Assembly (NCBI RefSeq): GCF_032854445.1
Contig: NC_088295.1
Location: 44,317,385-44,381,384 of the forward strand
DNA from: Liolophura sinensis
Taxonomy: Eukaryota > Mollusca > Polyplacophora > Chitonida > Chitonidae
Direction: 5' to 3'
Length of the DNA: 64,000 bases
Shown here: positions 11,950-23,055 of the stretch, piece by piece
Layout of the letters: each line of letters begins with the position of its first letter
Numbering within the stretch: the first letter of the stretch is position 1
The notes under the pieces: generated by a model
Seen by the model: the letters and a program-made list of their open reading frames with translations, nothing else
Told to the model about the DNA's origin: nothing
Databases searched by the model: none
Made by a program: the position numbers and the translations under genes

Positions 11950-13213
11950 ATATTTTTACTGGCACTTTCACTACATCTGTGCCCTGTATGAATATGTCCA
12001 GGCTGCTGGCTAGTGTACACCACATCAGCTGGACCATACGAAATTGAATCAAAGCCTTAGCTGGATTATGGATTTGTATTTATATGTGCCATTTCATCTC
12101 TTCATGAAGTCCTTAGGGATGATGAAATCATTATTGATGAATGCGGTAATAGTGCTGATTTCAACAGCTGTGATGCTTCAAGTGCCATTACAGGCAGAAC
12201 TTTAGTGCTTTTGGACAAAGGCTGTATAAATGGCCGGAAGAGGATATTAGTTAAAAATACATGAATATATATATGTATATATACATGTATTTATACATGT
12301 ATTCATGTAGACTGTTTGCATGTAATAATTGTAGTTCTCTGTATTTTTACAGAACACCAACATCTATTTTGCATGATTCGTGGTGAATTAAGTATGAAAC
12401 CAAAGTGCTAAGATATACAAAATGAGACTTCATTTGAATAATTAAAATAGCCTGATTTTGATGAGAATAGAATGTTGGAGTTAATCCGACAAGCAAACTG
12501 TTATGAATATGAACCTGCATGGTTATAGTTTAGTTTCCATCTGGATATAAAGCATGAGATGGTACATAAGCAGCATTAGCTCCTCCCTACTGTGTGAAAG
12601 TTAGCGACACATTTCAAGACTGGTGAAAATGAGGAAAAACTCAATGATGCTGGATGAATTCTCGTATTACTTTGTACATGTAAACCTTCTATTGTGACTG
12701 TTAAAGATTAAACATATTTCACCTGTTATTTATTCTGGTATTATGGATAATAATATTCCTTAGCCCAGTGCCCTCTATTTTTGTAATTTTGAAGATATAG
12801 TGATAGTTTTTCGACCAGTTTTCCGTGTAGATGTATGCCTTGTGTCACTTAGATGCAGTTATTCTCCTCTTTTCTTTTCCCCACTTTTCTTTCTCCCACT
12901 GAAATCCCTGTGGAATTCATTAAATTGAACATTGATCATATTTTCTTTTTGATGACAATTCATCATCATGAATCATCCCCTACAGGAAGAAAATAGTGTC
13001 ATTTGTTCTGGAAATCTGAATTACTGTTGATAGAAGCAAATCTATTGAATGCGTGTAAAGCTACACTGTGTGATAGTCCACAGGGACATCATGCATGTAC
13101 AGGGATAAGACCCATGCCATGGTCAACACCATAGCATCTGATTTATTTTAGGCAGTTTCACTGTTTACATTTAATAATGCCAGCCAAATGATAGCCCCAC
13201 CAGTGATGTACTG
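11950..13213. other. Intergenic stretch, nothing recognised
   Basis: AT-rich. The only structure noticed is an AT-rich palindromic patch at about 12258-12311 (TACATGAATA ... TATTCATGTA) with alternating AT/TG/CA steps. No exons were supported. Confidence 0.5.
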
Positions 13214-13227
13214 CAGATGCCAGCTTA

Positions 13228-13492
13228 TTTATTTGATTTATTTGATTGGTGTTTTACGCCATACTCAAGAATATTTCACTTATACGACGATGGCCAGCAT
13301 TATGCTGGGAGGAAACCGGGCAGAGCCCGGGGGAAACCCACAACCATCTGCAGGTTGCTGACAAACCTTCTCACTTACGGCCGGAGAGGAAGCCAGCATG
13401 AGCTGGACTTAAACTCACAGCGACCACACACGAGAGGCTCCTGGGTCATTACACTGCGCTAGCGTGCTAACCAACTAAGCCACGGAGGCCCC
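13228..13492 (-). repeat. Full-length tRNA-derived SINE with target duplication
   Basis: Read on the minus strand it starts GGGCCTCCGTGGCTTAGTTGG (13492 downward), with a tRNA-like A box (TGGCTTAGTTGG). A B-box-like GAGTTTAAGTCC follows, then a conserved body (CTGGCTTCCTCTCCGGCCGT; TTTCCTCCCAGCATAATGCT). It ends GGCGTAAAACACCAATCAAA with an AAAT-rich tail. A 14-base target duplication, CAGATGCCA[GA]CTTA, lies at 13214-13227 and 13493-13506. This shows retroposition. The conserved body resembles, from memory, a broadly distributed invertebrate SINE superfamily such as MetaSINE; that name is unchecked. Confidence 0.9.
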
Positions 13493-13506
13493 CAGATGCC
13501 AACTTA

Positions 13507-14770
13507 ATATATGTTTGAAGTTGATTGGCATCGCATAACTAGTCATGTATATTAGAGCGGAATTTGATATAGCTGTTATACATTTCCATTTTCCAGTTGT
13601 GCACAGGGAACCCAAGGTTTAAGTTGTCTCAATTCTTGCAGTTGTATGTACAAAATGGCCTTACTTGTAAATGCTGCAAGCACAATGTTCTGTACATTTT
13701 GGCAAAACTTTGGCGGGTCATTCTTTATTTGGACAGTGCCAATCCGTAAAACTAAGGAAAAATGTGGAAGGCCATCCAAAATTTTCCACTTCAACCTGTC
13801 AGTAAAAGAGCACATCTTTTTTACTCTTCACTCTCAACAAGAAAAGGCTATGGAAGTGAAATGCCAAAGGATTGCTGCAAGTGTGCTAGTGGTGAGCTAG
13901 TGGCCTGCGACTCAGGACCTATAGTATTCATGGCACAAGTAGTGCCAGCATGTGGTTGGTAGAGGAAACACACTAAGTGACAGGCACCAATTATTTGATT
14001 GACTCTTATGAAAATTGGTAGAATCCTTCCCGCTTACAAAATTATTGTTCTTGTTTTTGTCATGTATATTGCATGCCATTGTGCCCTTAGCACCAAAATA
14101 TTCTGCACAAAGCAGCCATACTGGGGAATAACTAGCTGTTGGATTCAAAGAGTGCTGTTGGCTGAAAGATGAGGCGTTGCTATGATTTTGATATTTCTGC
14201 ATACTTGTTACACTTACCACTTTATGGGTCCAAATGCTGATTGCCTCAGTAGTATTTGCTCTGCTATAAATATATGCAGAACTGAATGGTAGTGTCCATT
14301 TCAAACAGTTGCTTTAGCCAAAAAGAAAAACAACTAAGCTTTACGTGATTAGAGTTGAATTGTACCATGTTTAAGGAGCATCACCCCATGCTTGATGACA
14401 TGCGTTGTTATGTTTGCTTTATTATGGATAAAGATCAGATTTCTGATCATGATTCTATACAGACTTGGCTGCGCTTTTCTTTTCCACTGTTCATTTCAGA
14501 TGTGTTTGTCTTTATTCATCCATTATTGTTTGGTGTTTGACAAGCAAAAATGACTGATATGCACTCACAAGATGGAGCACATTTGTATTTCAAATATGCA
14601 CCCAAAAATCAAGAGCAAGGACAAGATCCCTAACAATTAAACCACCACAGCTGAAAATGTACTCAAGAACATGTCTCTTGCACGGCAGCGAGAAACCAGA
14701 CAAAAGTCCAGTGATAGAAACCACAGCAATGGGCCAGGTACCTGACAAACTTCCTAACAGAAAGATTACC
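13507..14770. other. Intergenic stretch, nothing recognised
   Basis: Several short open frames on both strands lack recognisable domains and splice signals. No repeat of other parts of the window was recognised apart from a short GCTGTTGGCTGAAAGA match to 36768-36783. Confidence 0.4.
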
Positions 14771-14777
14771 CTAAATG

Positions 14778-14990
14778 ACCCGAACTTTCATGCACAAAAG
14801 TGAATTTTTACAGGTAAATAAATGTCACAAAATATTACTTTTTGATGCTGAGACTAATTTTCCAGTAGAATATCATCCCATGTTCCAAGCAAACCTCATA
14901 ACACCTTTCTACAATCAATATTACTCTCTGAATCAGGAAATATGGGCAAGTCATGGACAAAATTCATGGTCATTTAGGGTAAATACAAAC
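14778..14990 (+). repeat. Dispersed repeat family R1, copy 1
   Basis: About 210 bases, including ATAAATGTCACAAAATATTA, ATATCATCCCATGTTCCAAG, CAAACCTCATAACACCTTTC and GGGCAAGTCATGGACA in order. The same order, with mismatches, is found inverted at 48420-48605 and in part at 29560-29720, 43640-43755 and 52090-52230. No coding potential or terminal repeats were seen; the family was not recognised. Confidence 0.65.
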
Positions 14991-15047
14991 ATTGCGATCA
15001 AGCCAGCATAAGTTGGGTTAGAACACCTGACCATTGGTCTAGGGCCA

Positions 15048-15165
15048 GTGTTGATTTGATTGTTTAATGCCATACTCAAAAAATTTTTCACATATGCAAT
15101 GGTGATCAAATACAAGAAAACTGGAGTGCTCGTGGAAAAACCACTGCCCTTTGGCATGTTACTTA
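15048..15165 (-). repeat. Degenerate SINE fragment
   Basis: 3' half of the window's SINE family in minus orientation: TTGATTTGATTG, then TTTAATGCCATACTCAAAAA, then poorly matching body sequence. Heavily decayed. Confidence 0.55.
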
Positions 15166-15607
15166 CAATTTTTTTTTTTATGTGTAAAGTACAGATGTTG
15201 ACACCATATTGGTGGGAGACAAGTGGTCTTCATTGAAAGTTAGACAACACAAACGTCCACACCACTATCTGTGATGACGGTCAGTATTGTGAAATGTAAG
15301 GTAGACCAGACAGCTCAGTCAATGAGGATCTTACTGCATTCAACACAAGGTTACAAGCAAATATTCTGGTACATTAGTCAGCTACTAATAGCTGCTACTA
15401 ATGGATGAAATATTGCCAATTTGCGGTTTAACCTTAATGATCATGCACTCCATTCCCTGGTGAGATTTCAACTTAAAACAACCACTCTTATTGAGAAAGT
15501 TTAGAAAACAAAATGAAAAAGTTAACACTTGTTTTAGGATTTTTTTTTAAATACCTGACAGACCACTAATTATATTTATAAAATGACTTCTTAATGATAA
15601 AATGATC

Positions 15608-15613
15608 TTTATT
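15608..15613 (-). terminator. Poly(A) signal candidate for SAP18
   Basis: TTTATT on the plus strand (AATAAA on the minus strand) about 420 bases after the SAP18 stop codon. Other weaker candidates exist; the transcript end is not proven. Confidence 0.35.
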
Positions 15614-16031
15614 CAATGAAAATAGGCATTTTCCTGATGAAAAATGATATCGGTTGAGTACTTGATCGCGGTACAAGTTGGTGATATACATTCCCTTTAT
15701 ACCTTTTCTATTCATTTTTCATTCCTAAAAACAGATCCTCCACAATAACAGATCATCTTTCATGGAAATAGCCGGTCATCCATTTTTATTCTGAAGACCA
15801 CTTTGCACACAAAGTTTTAGAAAACACCTAAAATATTGGTGCCATTTTTCTGCAGTTAGCTGTACATTCCTCACCCAAAGTCTATTCGTTGAGAAATCTT
15901 AGTTATGGGAGCCACAATTTCATTTTACATGGCTTCATGGCTAGCTTCAGACCTGTAATTCTGACTTCTCGGAGTCCATTCACAGAACCAGGTTAAAAAC
16001 AGTTCAGCAGAAAAGGTGGTGAGAAAAATCC

Positions 16032-18308
16032 TCAGTAAATCCTTCGTCTGTTCCTCACCCCCATGGGCGGTCCACCCTGGGGGATAGTTATGGCAATATC
16101 CAGATAATCCCCGATCTGAAATCCTTTAGACTGGAGGGATGCTGCGTCATCGGCCCCTTTGTGCCCAGAGCATGTTGTGCCTATGTCACGCATACGGTAC
16201 GCAGGGCTTCGTGCGTCAGGATAAACTACAGCAAAGTCAAAAATGGTGCCCTTTCTTCGGGCATCTGGGTTAACTTCCTTCACCAGGCTCGTCAGCTCCT
16301 TGAGGGTGGCATCCATCCTACATTGATATAATTTATTTTTTTAAAAGTGCTACTCAGCTGAAAGGAATACTCTTGGCATGTAGAAGACATTCCAAGATAA
16401 CAACCTTCTGCCACAGCTAAATGAACAAATTACCTAGACGAAGGGACACTACTCTGTTCTATCCGTCAATAAAGAAGTATAACTTAATATACTGCTGGGT
16501 CTGCGTCATCACAAAAAATGAATGGACTGGTCTTTCGCTGAAGGCCAACCTGGGCTCAACATTTCATCTAATTCCATATATAACTTTTTCCATAAAATTA
16601 TCCCCATACAGACATACAAAACAAACACTGGCAAAAAAATAACATACTCGACAGAGATAAAAGTACATGAACATAATATATGCTACACACACATAATTAA
16701 CAGTTCTGCAAATTATTTGTTGATTTGATTGGTGTTTTACGCGCTACTAAAGAATATTACACTTATATGACAGCGGCCAGCATTATGGTGGGAGGAAACT
16801 GGACAGAGTCCAAGGAAAACCCATGACCATCTGCAGGTTGCTGACAGACCTTCCCATGTACAGCCTGAGAGGAAGACAGCATGAGTTGGATTTGAACTCA
16901 CAGCGACCACATTGGTGGGAGGTACCTGGGTCATTGCAGTGTTCACGCTGACATGCTTACTCCCTTGTCTACTCTCTGCAGATTATAAAGAAGCCTTGTC
17001 TAAAACCTTGATTTGAAGCTGAGGGAGAAAGCACAGAGAAGATTTTCGTGGACTACACAGCAAGAATTTTCCTGAAAAGTGACTAAACAGACAGAAACCC
17101 TGACCTGATCTGTAACTTGCAACAGAGAAGCCAAGTAGAGAGTTCAATTTAATATGACAAGCCTTGAAATTATGAAATAAAAACCTTTTCATGACTCATC
17201 ATGATTTGCTCATTAACTTACCATGTGTAGATCTGCAGTTCATTTGCAGGTGTATTTCCTCGGGCAAATTCACTTAACATGTGATGTCTGCCGGTGTTAC
17301 AAAACACTCGCAACAGAAGCGGGCATGTCTGAAACAGGAGAGAGGAAAGGTTGCAAAATACAAATGGATGGGCAAGTGTGAAAGACGAAAGAGGACAGGT
17401 TACAAAATACCAGTGGATGGGCATGTGTGACAGAGAAGAGAGGACAGGTTGCAAAATACAAATGGATGGGCAAGTGTGAAAGACGAAAGAGGACAGGTTA
17501 CAAAATACCAGTGGATGGGCATGTGTGAAAGAGAAGAGAGGACAGGTTGCAAAATACAAATGGATGGGCAAGTTTGAAAGACAAAAAGAGGATAGGTTAC
17601 AAAATACCGGTACCAGAGGATTGGCATGTGTGAACGAGGAGAGAGGAAATCTAGAAAAATTACAGATTGAATACAAGTGGATATGCATGTGCGACAAGAG
17701 CCAGTGATTAAAATATCTATCATGATTCGTATGTCTTGCCTCAGGCTCTCATGTCCTGAGGAAAGTAGTAGGAAAAAGTCTGCGTCCAATCAAATATCAT
17801 TACCATCTCACACGACACAACAGCATGGCTGGCAATGGCAATATAAATAATAAAAATAAACAGTAGGGGTAGCGTGTTTGAGACAGGGGAGACGAAAGCT
17901 TTTGATATTGTATATCAGCTTCGTCATGTAGGCCTATAGTCTTGGAAGCTGAAGCATATCACTAAATGGACTGGTGGACAGGGATTAACGACAACCACGT
18001 CCGTAAGCTGCAAAGGACAGCACACTGAGAACCGAGAAGTGCAGTGTAAGTCAATGTTTGTATGTAGAGCTAATATTACATTAATGTTGTTGTGGTTCTA
18101 TTGTGGTGCACATGTCGATGTTGTTGTTGTTGCAAGGAAAACTGGCACGGACACGTTCATAATCTATTTTGTATTCATTGTGCAGTAAGCGCAAACGACG
18201 TTCATAAATGAGAATATAGTAGAATAAACAACATTAAACCTTTTCTCTATCGATAGGCTTCTCTGGCTCCCTGCTTTCCTCAACAACCATGGATTCTAAA
18301 GTCGACAT
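16032..18308 (-). CDS. SAP18: SAP18 (Sin3-associated polypeptide 18), complete, three exons
   Basis: Small ubiquitin-fold protein of the Sin3-HDAC corepressor and of the ASAP/PSAP complexes linked to the exon junction complex; nuclear. Coding exons: 18240-18308, 17222-17328 and 16032-16317. They join in phase to about 153 residues, the length I recall for human SAP18. Exon 1 starts at ATG 18308 (MSTLESMVVEESREPEKPID); EPEKPIDREK is a family match. Exon 2 begins TCPLLLRVFCN and ends ELQIYTW. Exon 3 begins MDATLKELTSLVKEVNP and includes LQSKGFQIGDYLDIAIT, among the most conserved SAP18 segments. Splice borders: AAAAG|GTTTAA, TTTCAG|ACATG, ACATG|GTAAGT, TGTAG|GATGG. Intron 1 (17329-18239) carries a 49-bp minisatellite abutting the acceptor; intron 2 (16318-17221) carries a SINE. 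Confidence 0.97.
16717..16975 (-). repeat. SINE in SAP18 intron 2, with target duplication
   Basis: Same SINE family, antisense to the plus strand and therefore in the sense direction of SAP18. It runs from the tail TTGTTGATTTGATTGG to a degraded tRNA-like head (GACATGCTTACTCCC). The target duplication CTGCA[AG]ATTAT lies at 16706-16716 and 16976-16986. Confidence 0.85.
17329..17690. repeat. 49-bp minisatellite abutting the SAP18 exon 2 acceptor
   Basis: Anchor words GGTTGCAAAA and GGTTACAAAA alternate at 17349, 17398, 17447, 17496, 17545 and 17594, exactly 49 bases apart. The array is therefore a 49-bp unit with a 98-bp dimeric higher order. On the minus strand each unit reads pyrimidine tract, then CACACATGCCC or CACACTTGCCC, then a TTTTGTAACC or TTTTGCAACC stretch. 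The last unit merges with the true acceptor, which reads CTCTCCTGTTTCAG|ACATGCCC. All other units have CAC or CAA in place of CAG. The array appears to derive from the splice junction itself. Confidence 0.9.
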
Positions 18309-19100
18309 TTTCGTTTGTGCTCTGCCCGGTTTCATCCACTATCAATGGAAGATAACTCTCGTGCCGCAACCCTTTCAACCAAACGGCCGAGAACAATGAG
18401 TCCCAGACATTTTTTTTTTTTTTTTTTTTGTGAAGCTGTAAATTTTTTCCACGAAACAATTTAATTGAACTATTTAAGAAATTGAACAACGTTAAATGTA
18501 CTACCTCCATATTTTATATTTCTGACATTCATTCGGTCGGTAGACAAAACAGGTAGGCCTATATGTCAGAATCTAGGGAAATCATTTAGCTCGCTGAATT
18601 ACTGTTTAAGGTGTCGTGGGAAAGACAAATACACTAATATTTATTTACAACCAGGACATAATGTTATTTTCATACAAAGACAGTTTCAACAAAACAAACC
18701 TATCAAATCATCAGTATATGCCTGTAGGCCTAGGTCTATATTGGCATACTATTCCACTTATTCATACTAACTTAAAGAGTTATTCATTGTTTGTTTGTGA
18801 AGGAAGAAAAAAAATAGGCTTATATACCCCGTACATGAAGGAAACATTTGATTTTTAGGCCTAGACTAAGTCATATATAATGTCTAAAATTAATATTTAC
18901 GTAAATTTATATACGTCTATAAAGGCTGTATAATAAGGGTTATATAGGCTAACTTGTTGTAAATGATGTACCGTACAAATTTCTTAAAATAGTCTATGCT
19001 CTAACTTCTAGCCTCAATTTTCTGTTTTTGATTTGCTTTTTGTATTTCCCAAGAACTAGAAATTCCCAATGGATGGTGCGGACTTCTGTCACTTTATATT
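18309..19100. promoter_or_regulatory. Upstream region of SAP18
   Basis: About 100 bases upstream of the SAP18 ATG is a run of 20 T on the plus strand (18412-18431), poly-A when read with the gene. Further upstream is a cluster of the palindrome TAGGCCTA (18554, 18725, 18856; another at 17929 inside intron 1). No TATA box or transcription start could be assigned. Confidence 0.35.
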
Positions 19101-19109
19101 AATTGGATT

Positions 19110-19760
19110 TTACATGTGCGGCCCTCCATCATTCACATTCAGTACATCCTCAACACATCCTACAAATTTTCACCGTACCCAAATCCAATCCTTCTCAGCA
19201 CCTCCAGAATAATTAATTCACCACAACCATCTTGTGGTTCACCGGAACCAATCATCTGCATGATCATTACATCTGTCATTCTCTCAAGATATGCCCTCGT
19301 ACAGCAACCATCAACCTGTCCGCATCCACCAATCTTTCACCGCAACCATCATCTTCTCATAGCATTCGTCATCCGCTCACTGCAAATATCAGTTTCTATC
19401 CACAGCAATCACCCTTTCACCATATCAATTATTTTCTTGCCGCATCAATCATTCTCTATAGCCACACCCATCATCCTCTTACCGCATTCTTTATTCCCTC
19501 ATCATATCCAGCAAATTGTATCCACATCCATCAACCTTCGGCCGCATCCAGCATGGCCTCACCGCTTCAACCATCCTCTCCAGTTCTAATTTCATCCATC
19601 ATCCTATCACAGAATCTGTCTTCCTCTCATCACATCCTCCATCCAATAAACACGCCCACCATCCTCCCATGCCCACTGTTCTTCCACTACATTCATCGTC
19701 CAACTTCCACCATATCTCTCTTCGCTCCATCCATCTTCCCGCCCTTACTTCTACTACCCT
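19110..19760. repeat. Degenerate ATCATCCTCTCACC-type minisatellite, left copy
   Basis: Loose tandem repetition of words such as CATCATCCTCTCACCGCATCC in a C/T-rich, stop-poor strand. It lies directly 3' of duplicated gene copy 1 (minus strand), in the same relative place as the 21340-23030 array beside copy 2. It is probably part of the duplicated segment. Confidence 0.7.
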
Positions 19761-19791
19761 GCATCTACTGCCAGCCCGCTTGGCAGGACTG

Positions 19792-20316
19792 TCAATTTCT
19801 GTCCGCACGCTCCATTTTCATCTCCAGCCTCTCTTTGTGGATATGACAGTGTTTTTCATCAGCTTGTCCCCTCTTGGCTACTGCCTGTCTCTGTCTGGCT
19901 GAGGCAATATGAGCCTTCCCCTGAACTTTTCGCAGACTTTCCCTTCTCAGGCAGGTGGCATTGATCATTCTGTTGTCCAGATTAGCCTTAATCTTCTCCT
20001 ACTCCTGTTTCAGCTCAGTTGGCTCTAGTAGCCTAGGTTTTCCAGATGGGTACGTATTACCAACCAATGACAGAAAGAACGACACACTGCCATTTTCTTT
20101 TTCTTTGAGGGTTTCAGATTTTAACAGTCCGTGGTTCTTTTTATTTTTATGCACATCTTGTTCTTTCTCTCTTTTGCGGGGATCCCTGAGTGAAGGTTGG
20201 AGAGAAAGCGGCAAATGAATTGGTTCCACCAAAGTGACATCTCTGTTACTTGTCTTGTCCTCTTCTTGAAACGGAGCAACTCTTCTGTTCTTCCTTTTAG
20301 AATTTACACATCTCAT
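19792..20316 (-). pseudogene. Stathmin-domain-like gene, copy 1, with internal TAG
   Basis: About 174 codons without introns, aligned over most of its length with copy 2 (23056-23595). It starts MRCVNSKRKNRRVAP, continues through DVTLVEPI and NGSVSF, and reaches LEPTELKQE. It then meets TAG at 19999-20001 where copy 2 has TGG (Trp). The frame stays open and conserved after that stop (EKIKANLDNRM, ASARQRQAVAKRG, HKERLEMKMERADRN) to TGA at 19792-19794. The basic helical region and the ...NGS...SF... segment recall stathmin-domain proteins such as STMND1. This is a weak family call. It was called a pseudogene because of the stop, though sequence error or a rare allele could explain it. Confidence 0.55.
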
Positions 20317-20457
20317 TTCATGACATCAATGACGTATGACAAATCCCTTTGTCAACGTACAGCTTCGATTCCCATGCATATCCATGGTGTGATGACTGAA
20401 CATCATGATTGTCAACGTCACAATCACAATTAACCTCTCACGGCCAAGAAAGAGACT

Positions 20458-20465
20458 TGACGTCA
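20458..20465. promoter_or_regulatory. CRE-like palindrome upstream of copy 1
   Basis: TGACGTCA, the full CREB/ATF site, 142 bases upstream of the copy 1 start. The same octamer with the shared context TTGACGTCATCGG lies 120 bases upstream of copy 2. Confidence 0.4.
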
Positions 20466-20660
20466 TCGGGATAAACGCCACCCCAGCCAAGGGGGTTGCT
20501 AGACATAAACATGAGACATTGCAGACAAGAGTACCGACAAGGAATAAACGCTGATTGACAGCCACTTTAAATAGACAGCCCATAAGCTGCTCGATTAACT
20601 GTATACGGTGTTTCGTTTTAATTCACATATATAGTACAAGCTTCTAGATAGTTTAATGAC

Positions 20661-20924
20661 GAGAAACGGGGCCTTCATGGTTAGCGTCCCTGTGCGGCGC
20701 AATGAACCAGGAGCCTCTTACCAATATGGGCACTGTGAGTTCAAGTTCAGCTCATACTGGCTTCCTCTCAAGCCGTATATGGGAAGGTCTTCCAGTAACC
20801 TACGGATAGTCGTGGGTTTTCTCGGTTTCCTCCCACCATAATGCTTGCGGCCGTCATATTGGCCTTAAATGAAATATTCTTGAGTATGGCGTAAAACACT
20901 AATCAAATAAATAAAAAAATAAAT
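20661..20924 (+). repeat. Full-length SINE, plus orientation
   Basis: Family hallmarks in order: GGGGCCTTCATGGTTAGCG, CCAGGAGCCTCTTACCAAT, CTGTGAGTTCAAGTTCAGCT, TTTCCTCCCACCATAATGCT, TATTCTTGAGTATGGCGTAA and an AAAT tail. It is flanked by AATGAC on both sides (20655-20660, 20925-20930). It lies upstream of duplicated gene copy 1. Confidence 0.85.
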
Positions 20925-20930
20925 AATGAC

Positions 20931-21340
20931 ATGAATGGTACAAAATACTTGTACTTAACGGCATTTTAATAATACCCATGGATGTTGAAGAGAATCAGAG
21001 ACACAATTAGAAAAACAAATGGTAAGATTATGATCACTCCCCTCCACTCAGTTTCCCTAACCCGGTCCTTATTATAATTGTTTGAAAAGTACAATGTACA
21101 CCGTTGTCTTAAAAGGCCCTTCTTGCATACTTGGCATCAGTGCATATGTACATTTAGTTGAGTGTTGTCTTTTCTTTTAAGCCTCTATATGAGTGGAAAT
21201 CACATACATCTCTGCATTCATCATTACTGATAGCAAAATGTCACATGTTGCTCTATGCCTGCGATGTACATTTTTTTCTGAGGGAAAGATGCTGCAGTCT
21301 TTTTTCATCAGCTCGCCACACCCATCATCTTATCACATCT
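20931..21340. other. Spacer, nothing recognised
   Basis: About 400 bases between the SINE and the 44-bp minisatellite; AT-rich, no exon or repeat identified. Confidence 0.4.
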
Positions 21341-22500
21341 ATATCACACCATACATCATTATATCAGTCATCCTCTCAGCACATTCATCTTCCCCTCCGA
21401 GCATCCATCATCCTCTCAGCCCACACATCATCCTCTCACCGTATGCATCCATCATCCTCTCAGACCACACATCACCCTCTCACCATATGCATCCATCATC
21501 CTCCCAGCCCACACATCATCCTCTCACCGTATGCATCCATCATCCTCTCAGACCACACATCATCCTCTCACCATATGCATCCATCATCCTCTCAGACCAC
21601 ACATCATCCTCTCATCATATGCATCCATCATCCTCTCAGCCCACACATCATCCTCTCACCGTATGCATCCATCATCCTCTCAGACCACACATCATCCTCT
21701 CACCATATGCATCCATCATTCTCCCAGCCGACACATCATCCTCTCATCATGTGCATCCATCATACTCCCAGCCCACACATCATCCTCTTACCGTATGCAT
21801 CCATCATCCTTTCAGCCCACACATCATCCTCTCAGCCCACACATCCTCCTCTCAGCCCACACATCATCCTCTCATCATATGCATCCATCATCCTCTCAGC
21901 CCACACATCATCCTCTCATCATATGCATCCATCATCCTCCCAGCCCACACATCATCCTCTCAGCCCACACATCATCGTCTCAGCCCACACATCATCCTCT
22001 TATCATATGCATCCATCATCCTCCCAGCCCACATATCATCCTCTCACCGTATGCATCCATCATCCTCCCAGCCCGCACATCACCCTCTCAGCCCACACAT
22101 CATCCTCTCAGCCCACACATCATCCTCTCACCATATGCATCCATCATCCTCCCAGCCCACATATCATCCTCTCACCGTATGCATCCATCATCCTCCCAGC
22201 CCACACATCATCCTCTCACCGTGTGCATCCATCATCCTCCCAGCCCACACATCACCCTCTCACCATATGCATCCATCATCCTCTCAGCCCACACATCACC
22301 CTCTCACTGTATAAATCGATCATCCTTTCAGCCCACACATCATCCCCTCACCATATGCATCCATCATCCTCTCAGCCCACACATCACCCTCTCACTGTAT
22401 AAATCGATCATCCTTTCAGCCCACACATCATCCCCTCACCATATGCATCCATCATCCTCCCAGCCCACACATCATCCTCTCATCATATGCATTAATCACC
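21340..22500. repeat. 44-bp minisatellite
   Basis: Tandem array of a roughly 44-base unit combining CACACATCATCCTCTCA, CC[AG]TATGCATCCATC and ATCCTC[TC]CAGCC, with shortened units between 21800 and 22130. Because 44 is not a multiple of three and the plus strand has almost no stops, all three plus frames are open over hundreds of codons (21158-22553). The frames read as shifted versions of the same 44-residue pattern, the signature of a repeat, not a protein gene. Confidence 0.93.
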
Positions 22501-23030
22501 CTTCACCACATCCATCCAATTCTATCCAAATCCATCATCTTCTCACCACTTAGATCTATCCCAATCCATCATTCTCTCACCGCACGCAACAACTTCCATC
22601 TGAACCCAACATCCTCTCACCGCATTCTTCATCCTCTTATACTGATTCTAACATCTTAGCACATGCAGTATCCATCTATTTCTTCCACACGAATCCAAAA
22701 GCCTCTCGCCGCACCCAACAACTTCTAGGTGATGTAAATTCAGCATCCTCTCACCGCACTCTTCATCCTCTTGCAGCTTCCATTATCTTATCACCAGCAA
22801 TATCTCTCTGAATCCATCATCCTCTTACCGCATCCACCTTCAACTTACCGCTTCGATCATGCACCCTCTCCGGGCTGATCCAAGGTGCACAGCATCTATT
22901 TTCCGCCACACCCCTCATGCATTCTCTCACCAGATACCATCTCCTCTCAATGAATCCATTGTCCTCTCCCTACATCTGCCTCCGCATCCATCATCCTCAG
23001 ATAACATCCTCTCATCCTTCCAACGATCTC
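22500..23030. repeat. Degenerate continuation of the ATCATCCTCTCACCGCA repeat
   Basis: Scattered imperfect words such as CATCCTCTCACCGCA continue the array at lower density up to the 3' end of gene copy 2. The composition matches 19110-19760. Confidence 0.65.
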
Positions 23031-23055
23031 TCCCTTTCCCCTCTCCTGCCACCAC

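Noticed and set aside
13217-13462. 81-codon plus frame
   Set aside because: It is the antisense reading of the full-length SINE at 13228-13492.
17218-17789. Minus-strand frames reading LSSFTLAHPFVFCNLSS as a protein
   Set aside because: They are SAP18 intron 1 minisatellite read through into exon 2; only 17222-17328 is coding.
21158-22553. Three long overlapping plus-strand frames rich in His, Ser and Pro
   Set aside because: They are the three frames of one 44-bp array; real genes do not show equal openness in all frames.
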